From NCBI GenBank assembly GCA_944386845.1, contig CALXCP010000137.1:1-56679 (forward strand): a stretch of DNA of 56,679 nt, given 5' to 3'. Made by a program: the position numbers and the translations under genes. Below are positions 42,515 to 50,600 of this stretch, in pieces (within the stretch, counting starts at the first letter, position 1; each line of letters starts with the position of its first letter). A model generated the notes under the pieces. The model was given only the letters and a program-made list of their open reading frames with translations. It did no database searches and was not told the origin of the DNA. This DNA comes from an uncultured Oscillospiraceae bacterium (lineage in GTDB: Bacteria; Bacillota; Clostridia; Oscillospirales; Oscillospiraceae).

Positions 42515-43645
42515 ATGAAAAAAACTAAGTTGCAAAATCTCTTGATAATTACCATTGTTTTATCTATAGCCTTCTCTATGACTGCATTTGCAGCCTCTCC
42601 TAACAGCAGCGATTTTGCCCCCTCAATCGAAGCAAGTGCAAGCTCAATGAGCGAAAATTATAGCGAAACTGATAGGATCCCAACAGAAGCAATTGAGTTG
42701 GTATTGCAACGGCATAACTCGGATAATGATATGGTGCTTCCTCAATCTGTAGGCGACAATGGGGTTACTGAGGAGATATCCAGCCTTTTCGCTGAACTTA
42801 GCAAAGCCGTTATGGAAGGTAAGCCTGCCGATGTCATTGAAAGTATCCATGACCAACTCGAAGGCTGTGGTGTTTATAAGCTATCAAATAGTGATATGAA
42901 AATATTGTTCCCCAATACACTTGGTAGCGGATTACCTTCCACTCCGAGCGATACATCTTTTGTGGACTTTTGGATTAATTCTGGTACAACTACAAGCGGT
43001 ACGCCTTATGTCAATTTTTATGCACAAAGCAAATATGCACCTGAAGATGGGCAATATCAACAACAAAGTCTCCCCCTTTACAGTTGTAAGCAGCTCAATA
43101 TTTATCCATCCAGAACAGATTATACCCGCGCCTTTTTGCAAAAATCTCTTACCCTTTTAGCGAGTTCAGCAGTTCCCGCTTCACCAAAAAGTATTCCGGG
43201 CATTCTTCTGTCAAATTTTGGCGGCATTGCGATAGATGAATTTTTTGTTACAGGACAGTCCTTCGGCGCATCAGCATACGGGGTAATATCGCAGACCGTA
43301 GTTTTTTCATATCTTGCAGATATCCCTGATTATTATTCGCATTATCTAACAGCGGAACAGTGCGGTGTTATGGTGGTGTACTATTTTGCGTCTTCATTGG
43401 GCGGAATTAATGATGCATATATGGCAAGAAATCATGTGATTTTTTCTTCTGCAAATTTTTCCTCTCCCCATAACAAAGCTCAATCCAACTTAAATAGCGG
43501 AAATTATTTGAAGGAGTATTGCTATTGCGGAACAATAAGGCTTACATATCCACTCTTGGAAGAAACAAGCACAGGGGCAACAACGGCAACAGTATCACTT
43601 CCGCGTCAAGACTACCCTGAACTCTCCTCAGTTCCTGGTGCATAA
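42515..43645 (+). CDS. secreted protein of unknown function
   Basis: ATG 42515 is chosen over 42494, because AAAGGTG lies upstream only of the former. The 376-residue product has a signal peptide (NLLIITIVLSIAFSMTAFAA). The mature part is polar, rich in S, T, Y and N, with no motif that I know; a DYYSHYLTAEQCGVMVVYYF segment and a few cysteines are the only marks. Base composition is much lower in GC than the conjugation genes, so this pair of genes (with 43648) was acquired separately. A promoter copy of the ECF type lies upstream. Confidence 0.68.
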   Translation: MKKTKLQNLLIITIVLSIAFSMTAFAASPNSSDFAPSIEASASSMSENYSETDRIPTEAIELVLQRHNSDNDMVLPQSVGDNGVTEEISSLFAELSKAVMEGKPADVIESIHDQLEGCGVYKLSNSDMKILFPNTLGSGLPSTPSDTSFVDFWINSGTTTSGTPYVNFYAQSKYAPEDGQYQQQSLPLYSCKQLNIYPSRTDYTRAFLQKSLTLLASSAVPASPKSIPGILLSNFGGIAIDEFFVTGQSFGASAYGVISQTVVFSYLADIPDYYSHYLTAEQCGVMVVYYFASSLGGINDAYMARNHVIFSSANFSSPHNKAQSNLNSGNYLKEYCYCGTIRLTYPLLEETSTGATTATVSLPRQDYPELSSVPGA

Positions 43646-43647
43646 TC

Positions 43648-44160
43648 ATGAAAGACTCTCGTACAAGAGGAAAAATCAAGATTTTTGTCGTCCTTATTAT
43701 TTTTGTTCTTTTTCTTGCATACATTTTTTGCCCACTTTCTATTCGGCTTTTGTTTCATAATTTGAGTGGTCAGGTCCTATATGAGTATAAATACTCAAAA
43801 TATGGAACTGCATTAATATTACGGGATGACAATAAAGATACTGTCTCATTTGTTGATACAAATATGGTAGGGTTGTTCAATGTTATTGGAGTTAGAGCGT
43901 ATTATGTGTATAATATAAAAACCGGAGAGAGTGAAACAATTTTCGGCTTCGATAACATCAAAAACCAATATGGTTTAATGAGTGATTACAACAACGGAGG
44001 AATTCTAATTTCAATTCAAGTCTTAACTAATGAGAATGGTATGCCTGACATTGAGTACTTTCAATACGGTATCAGTAAAAAATATGTAGAAGGCGACATT
44101 TTCTTTCAGACGAAAATTGACAACAGCTTCGTATTTGCACGGTATAGGGCCAATATCTGA
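43648..44160 (+). CDS. small membrane-anchored protein
   Basis: The 170-residue product begins 2 nt after the preceding gene. It has a basic N-terminus and one membrane helix (IFVVLIIFVLFLAYIFCPLS), then an extracellular, tyrosine-rich domain (KYGTALILRDDNKDTVSFVD). Low GC like its neighbour. The two genes probably form an operon. I cannot assign a function; an immunity or anchoring role for the secreted neighbour is possible. Confidence 0.65.
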   Translation: MKDSRTRGKIKIFVVLIIFVLFLAYIFCPLSIRLLFHNLSGQVLYEYKYSKYGTALILRDDNKDTVSFVDTNMVGLFNVIGVRAYYVYNIKTGESETIFGFDNIKNQYGLMSDYNNGGILISIQVLTNENGMPDIEYFQYGISKKYVEGDIFFQTKIDNSFVFARYRANI

Positions 44161-44179
44161 AAGGCTAAGTTAATGGAAG

Positions 44180-44506
44180 TTGCGCGTGCAAAAAATCGTT
44201 TTGGTGCTGCACAGGGCTCTCGCGGCTTTGGCTTTCTCCAGTTGCGCCGGGGATGACAGCCGGATGGAGATTCTCTCTCCAGTGCTGCTACCTGGAGGAT
44301 ACACTGTGAAGCAGTCGGCAGCGGATGGGTGCTTTTTGGTGGAGGACCTGTTCGCCGCAGACGAGGAGAGTCTTCTCTCTGGCCGGACATCCTGGAAACA
44401 GTTTTATCAACGCTATTTCATTGAAAAGTTCTGGAGCAGTTCGTTAAGAACTGCTCCGGGACTTTTTATAGAAAGCTCTGCGAAAACAGGTGTACCGAGT
44501 CCATGA
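44180..44506 (+). pseudogene. possible lipoprotein-gene remnant
   Basis: A frame from TTG 44180 has a short hydrophobic stretch ending in FSSCAGDD, like a lipobox, and a coding-like middle (ILSPVLLPGGYTVKQSAADG). There is no ribosome site. It runs through a strong terminator at 44433, so it is probably the worn end of an older gene. The remainder of the gap 44161-44586 shows nothing else. Confidence 0.3.
44433..44466 (+). terminator. intrinsic terminator
   Basis: GGAGCAGTTC (about 44433-44442) pairs with GAACTGCTCC, loop GTTAA-like, followed by GGGACTTTTT. It ends transcription ahead of the RHS gene promoter. Confidence 0.75.
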
Positions 44507-44586
44507 GCTCTCTCACTCTCCAAATATCTCTGCGCGGGGTATCTGTGGAAGGATGCCTCAACAAAACAGAAAAAATTTTAAAACGT

Positions 44587-44614
44587 TGTCCCAAAATCGA
44601 CTTTCTGCGACATA
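44587..44614 (+). promoter_or_regulatory. candidate ECF promoter, copy C
   Basis: TGTCCCAAAA (44587-44596), 11 nt, CGACATA (44608-44614), followed by AGTAAGT. It lies about 60 nt ahead of the RHS toxin start, with no other promoter in between. Confidence 0.72.
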
Positions 44615-44676
44615 AGTAAGTAAAGGGGCCTTTATGCCCGCCCCCCGAAACAGAGCAGAAAGGAAAGGTGGAACAG

Positions 44677-47600
44677 ATGAAGGAGAAGAGAACACAAAGG
44701 ACACACGGCCGGCGCCTGGTGGCGCTGGTGCTGGTGGCCGCGCTGCTGGCGGGGCTGATCCCCCTGGGCACGGCAGCTGCCGCGGAGATCCCCGTGGGGA
44801 GCATCGCCATCAACGCGCAGATGCAGAGCGCGTTCACCGGCAAACCCATCAGCACCTATTATGCGGAAGAGGGATTGGCATACGGGAATTACTATCAGAA
44901 CCCGGCGGCCCTGAGCATGACCTGCGACAGCCCGCTGGAGTGGACGCTGTTCTCCTTCGCCATCCACAACAACCAAAACGTGCAGATCGAGCTGTACGAG
45001 ATGAGCGACGAGTACCAGGCGAGCCTGGAGAACCCGGTGGGCCTGTCCCGGAACGATGCCAGCGCCACAGAGCCGGAAGAGTTCCTTGGGGAGTATCTGG
45101 GCTATGTCGCCGCCATCCAGATCACCGAGGTGGCCACGCCCAGCGCAGAGGAGGGGTGGTACGACTATGTGCCGCTGACCCCCGGCGAGCTGCACGACCT
45201 CGCCCGGGACTATGTGCTGGCCGGGACGCAGCCGACGAAGATGGACGATGTGCTGGTGTACGGAATTTACGGCGAGCCGTATGAGAGCGAGCCGGAGACG
45301 CCGTCCATCACCACCAGCTCGGTGCATGTCTCGGAGGACTTCGAGTACCAGGAGGAGCTGGCCTTCTCCGTGCCTATGGACGGCACCATCCAGAACTACT
45401 TTCTGTGGGACGGCACCGTGGTGGATAAGAATGGGGACCTGGTGGAGGTGGACTACACCTCCGGGGCCACCAAGTATGTCATCGTGGTGACGCCGGAGAC
45501 AGAGGAGAACAAGATCTACAACCAGTTCATCTCCTTCATCGTGGACCCGCAGTCCACCTACGACATCGCGCTGATCCTGGAGCAGTACCCCGAGCTGGTG
45601 GAGGTGCTCACAGAGGACCCGGTAGATCTGCTGACGGGCTCCTTCACCTGGGACTATACTGACATGGCGCTGTACGGCCAGTATGACCTGGAGTTCAGCC
45701 GCCATTACGAGTCTTCTCAGTACAAGCAGGACCTTGGGCTGGGGCTGGGGTGGTCCAACGACTATTTCATGGACCTGAGCGTGGGCGGCCAGACCGCGAC
45801 GGTCACCCTGGGCAACGGCAAGCACCTGTACTTCAGCCGGGACAACGCGGGGAACTTCTACGCCCCGGACGGCTCCGCCTTCCAGCTGGCGTGGACCGGC
45901 GCAGCTTATCAGCTGACCCATCAGGACGGCACGGTCTACACCTTCAACGAGGACGAGCAGCTGACCAGCGTGGCCACGCTGGACGGCGATGTGCGCACCT
46001 TCACCTATGCGGGCGAGCTGCCCGCCAGCGTGAGCAACGAGTCCGGCACCCTCACCTTCTCCTATGCGGACGGACACCTGGCCGCCGTCACCGACAGCGC
46101 GGGCCGGGTGACCAGCTATGCCTATGAGGGAGACCTGCTCACCACAGTGACCAACATCGATGGGGACACTCTGCGGTACACCTACGATGAGAACGACCGC
46201 CTGACCACGGTGGAAAACTTCAACGGCCAGGTGTATGTGCGCAACACCTACGACGACCGCGGCCGGGTGGTGGAGCAGTATGTCCAGGACCAGGACACCT
46301 ACACCATCACCTATGACCCCGAGGCGCAGGTGAACACCTGCGTAGGGGCCAGCGGGACCTATCTGGCCATCGGGTATGACGAGGTGGGCCGGATCGTGGA
46401 GGTCACCACCACCGACGGCACCCAGACCGTCACCTATGACGACCGGAACCTGCGGGCCAGCGAGACGGACCGGCTGGGCAATACCACCTACTATGAGCAC
46501 GATGACGCCGGGAACATCACCAAGATCACCTATCCCGACGGCACCACCGAGTCCTTCACCTACAATGCGGACAACCAGGTCACCAGCGCCACCGACCGCA
46601 ACGGCAACACGGTGTCCTATGAGTACAACGGCCAGCACGACCTGGTCCGCTACACCGACGCGCTGGGGAACACGACGACCTATACCTACGACGGCAGTCA
46701 CAACCTCACCGCAGCGGAGGACACCCTGGGCAACCGCACCACCTATACCTACGACAGCCAGGGCAACTGCACCTCGGTCACCGATCCCCTGGGCGGAAAG
46801 ACGGAGTACAGCTACGACGGGCAGGGGCGGCTGATCACGGTGACTGAGGCGGACGGCACCGTCACCTCCTACTCCTACACCGACGCCGGCAAGCTGGTAT
46901 GCATCACCGATGCTCAGGGCAACCAGCAGACCTATACCGTAGACGGCAACGGCTTCAACACCGGCGAGAGCGACTGGATAGGGAACCTCACCGCCTACAC
47001 CTACGACACCCAGAACAATATCACCTCCATCACCGATCCTCTGGGGAACAAGACCACCTATACCTATGACACGGCAGGCAACATGACGGCGGTCACCGAC
47101 GCCAACGGCAGCACCGTGTCCTACACCTACGACCCGGAGGGGCGGGTGGTCTCCATGACCGACGGCATGGGGAATACCTGGCAGTACGAATACGACGCCA
47201 ACGGACAGCTGACCAAGACCATCGACCCGCTGGGAGGCGAGGTGGTCAACCAGTACGACGAGATGGGGCGGACCACCGCCGTCACCGACGCTCTGGGCGG
47301 CACCACCAGCTACACCTATGACAATGTGGGCAACACCACCGGGGAGCAGGACGCCCTGGGGCACAGCGCTTCCTATGTCTACGACGCCAACGGAAACCTG
47401 GTGCAGAGCACCGACCGCAACGGCGCCGTCACCACCTATACTTACGACAGTGAGAACCGCCTGACCAAGGTCACCGACGCTCTGGGCGGCGAGACCACCT
47501 ATACCTATGACGCCCTGGGCCAGGTGGTGAAGACCGTCACCCCTGGCGGACAGGAGAGCAGCGCCGTCTATGACGCACTGGGCCGCACTGTGTCCGAGAC

Positions 47601-50600
47601 CAACGCCCGGGGCTACGCCACCCAGTATGTCTACGACACGCTGGGCCGGGTGACCCAGGCGGTGAACCCGGACGGCACCAGCATCTCCTACACCTACGAC
47701 GCCAACGGGCAGGTCCTCTCCACCACCGACGAGCTGGGCCGGGTGACCTCCTATGCCTACGATGACAACGGCCGGCTCACCGCCATCACCGACGCCATGT
47801 CCGGCGTCACCGTCTACACCTACGATGCGGTGGGCAATGTGACCGGCATCACCGACCCGCTGGGCCAGACCACCACCTACACCTACAATGGCAACAACGC
47901 CGTGGCCACGGTGACCGACCCTGCCGGCGGCGTGGTGACCTACGGCTACAATGCCGCCGGTGCGCTGGCCTCGGTCCAGGATGCCCGGGGCGGCGTGACT
48001 ACCTATGCCTATGACCTGAACGGTAACCTGACCTCCACCACCGATGCAGAGGGCAATGTGGTCACCAACCGCTACGACGCCTTGAACCGCCTCACCGAGG
48101 TGGAGGACGGCCGCGGCAACACCACTGTCTATGTCTATGACAACGAGGGCAATGTGACCAGCGAGACGGACCGGGAGGGCAGCACCCAGACCATGGTCTA
48201 TGACGCCCTGGGCCGCATGACCGCCCTCACCGACCGCAACGGCCACACCTGGACCTTCGCCTACGACGCGGACGGCAACCTGACTCAGAGCACCGACCCG
48301 CTGAACCACAGCACCGCCTACACCTACGACGGCAACGGCAACCTCACCGCCACCACCTCCCCCCTGGGTGCGGTGCACACCGCGGTGTACGACGCCATGG
48401 ACCGCCAGACCGCCGAGACGGACGCCCTCGGGTACACCACCTCCTACAGCTACGACGCAGCGGGCCAGCTCATCGGCGTGGCCAACAAGGACGGCACCAC
48501 GGTGACCTACACCTACGACGCCCTGGGCAACCTGCTGTCCACGGTGAACGAGCTGGGAGACACCGTCTCCATGACCTATGATGCCAACGGCCAGCTGCTC
48601 ACCGCCACCGACGCGGAGGGCGGCGTGACCGCTTACACCTATGACAGCCGGGGGAACATCACCTCGGTGACCACCCCCATGGGTTTCGTCACCGCCTACG
48701 GCTACGACGCCAACAGCAACATCACCTCGGTGACTGCCCCGGACGGGACCGTCACCGCCTACGGCTATGACCTGCTGAATCAGCTGACCACCGTCACCGA
48801 TCCCATGCAGGGCACCACCACCTATGTCTATGACGCCAACGGCAACATCGCCTCCATGACCGACGCGGAGGGCTACACCGTCTCCATGACCTACGACGGG
48901 GAGGACCGCATCACCGCCGTGAAGGACGCCCGGGGGAACACCTGGACCTACGAATACGACGGCGAGGGTAACCTGACCATGGGAGCGGACCCGGAGGGGA
49001 ACTTCGTCACCAAGTCTTACGACGGGGCGGGTCAGCTGGTGGAGGAGACCGACCGCAACGGCAACAGCTGGAGCTATACCTATGACGCCGACGGCCGCAT
49101 GACCACCAAGACCGACCCGCTGGGCTATGTCACCACCTACACCTACGACGCGGAGGGCAACCTGCTCACCGAGACCACCGAGCTGGGGCGGGTGACCTCC
49201 TACACCTACGACGCCATGGGCCGGGTCACCTCCGAGACCGACCCCATGGGCCATGTGGTCACCTTCTATTACGACGGCCTGGGGCAGCTCATCGGCATGA
49301 CCAACAAGGACGGCACCACAGTCTCCTATACCTACGACGGCAACGGCAACAACCTCACCGTCACCGACGAGGAGGGGTATGTGGTCACCTACACCTACGA
49401 CGCCGACGGCCGCATGACCAAGCTCACCAACGCCCGGGGGTATGACACCCGGTACGAGTACGACAGCGTGGGCAACCTGGTGAAGACCATCGACGCCCTG
49501 AACGGGGAGACCAGCCGGGTCTACGACGCCAACGGCAACCTCCTGTCCGAGACGGACACCGAGGGGAACACCACCAGCTACACCTACGACAAGCTGGGCC
49601 AGGTGCTCACCGTCACCGACCCGGAGGGCAATGTCACCGCCACCGAGTACGACGGCAACGGCAACATCGTCAAGGTGACCCAGGCGGACGGCGCGGAGAT
49701 CACCTATGCCTATGACAAGGCCGACCGGCTGACCGCCTTTGTGGACGCCGAGGGGTACACCCACAGCTACACCTACGACGGCAACGGCAATGTCATCACC
49801 GAGACGGACGGTAACGGCAATGTCACCCACTACACCTACGACGGGCTGGACCGTCTGGTGGGCAAGACGGACGCGGAGGGCGGCGTGTCCTCCAAGACCT
49901 ATGACGCCGACGGCCGGCTGACCCGGGTGGTGGACGAGGAGGGCGCCGTCACCACCTATGTGTACGACGACTGCGACCGGGTGGTCTCCATGACCAACGC
50001 GGAGGGCGGCGTGACCTCCTATACCTATGACGAGATGGACCGGGTGCTCACCGTCACCGATCCGGAGGGCGGCGTGGTGACCTACACCTACACCGACCGT
50101 GGGGACATCGCCACCGTCACCGACCAGGAGGGCTATGTCACCTCTTATGAGTACGACGGAAACCGGAACATGGTGAAGAAGACCACGGAGGACGGCGATA
50201 CCACCTATGTGTACGACCCGCTGGACCGGCTGATCTCCACCACCACCCCTGACGGCCTCACCGAGACTACCGAGTACGACGGCGAGGGCCGCGTGGTCAG
50301 CCGCACCGACAAGGGCGGGCACACCACCCAGTACATCGTGGACGGGAACGGGAACACGGTGGAGGTCATCGACGCGCTGGGCAACTCCACCCTGTTCGAG
50401 TACGACAGCATGGGGAACCTGGTGAAGACCTCGCTGCACCGTGTGGACGGGCAGGACGGGGTGGACTCCTGGGAGATCACCCTGTATGAGTACGACTCCC
50501 GCGGCCTGACCACCAAACAGATCGACGCACTGGGGAATGTGACCACCTACGCCTACGACGGCAACGGGAACCTGGTCAGCAAGACGGACGCGGACGGGTA

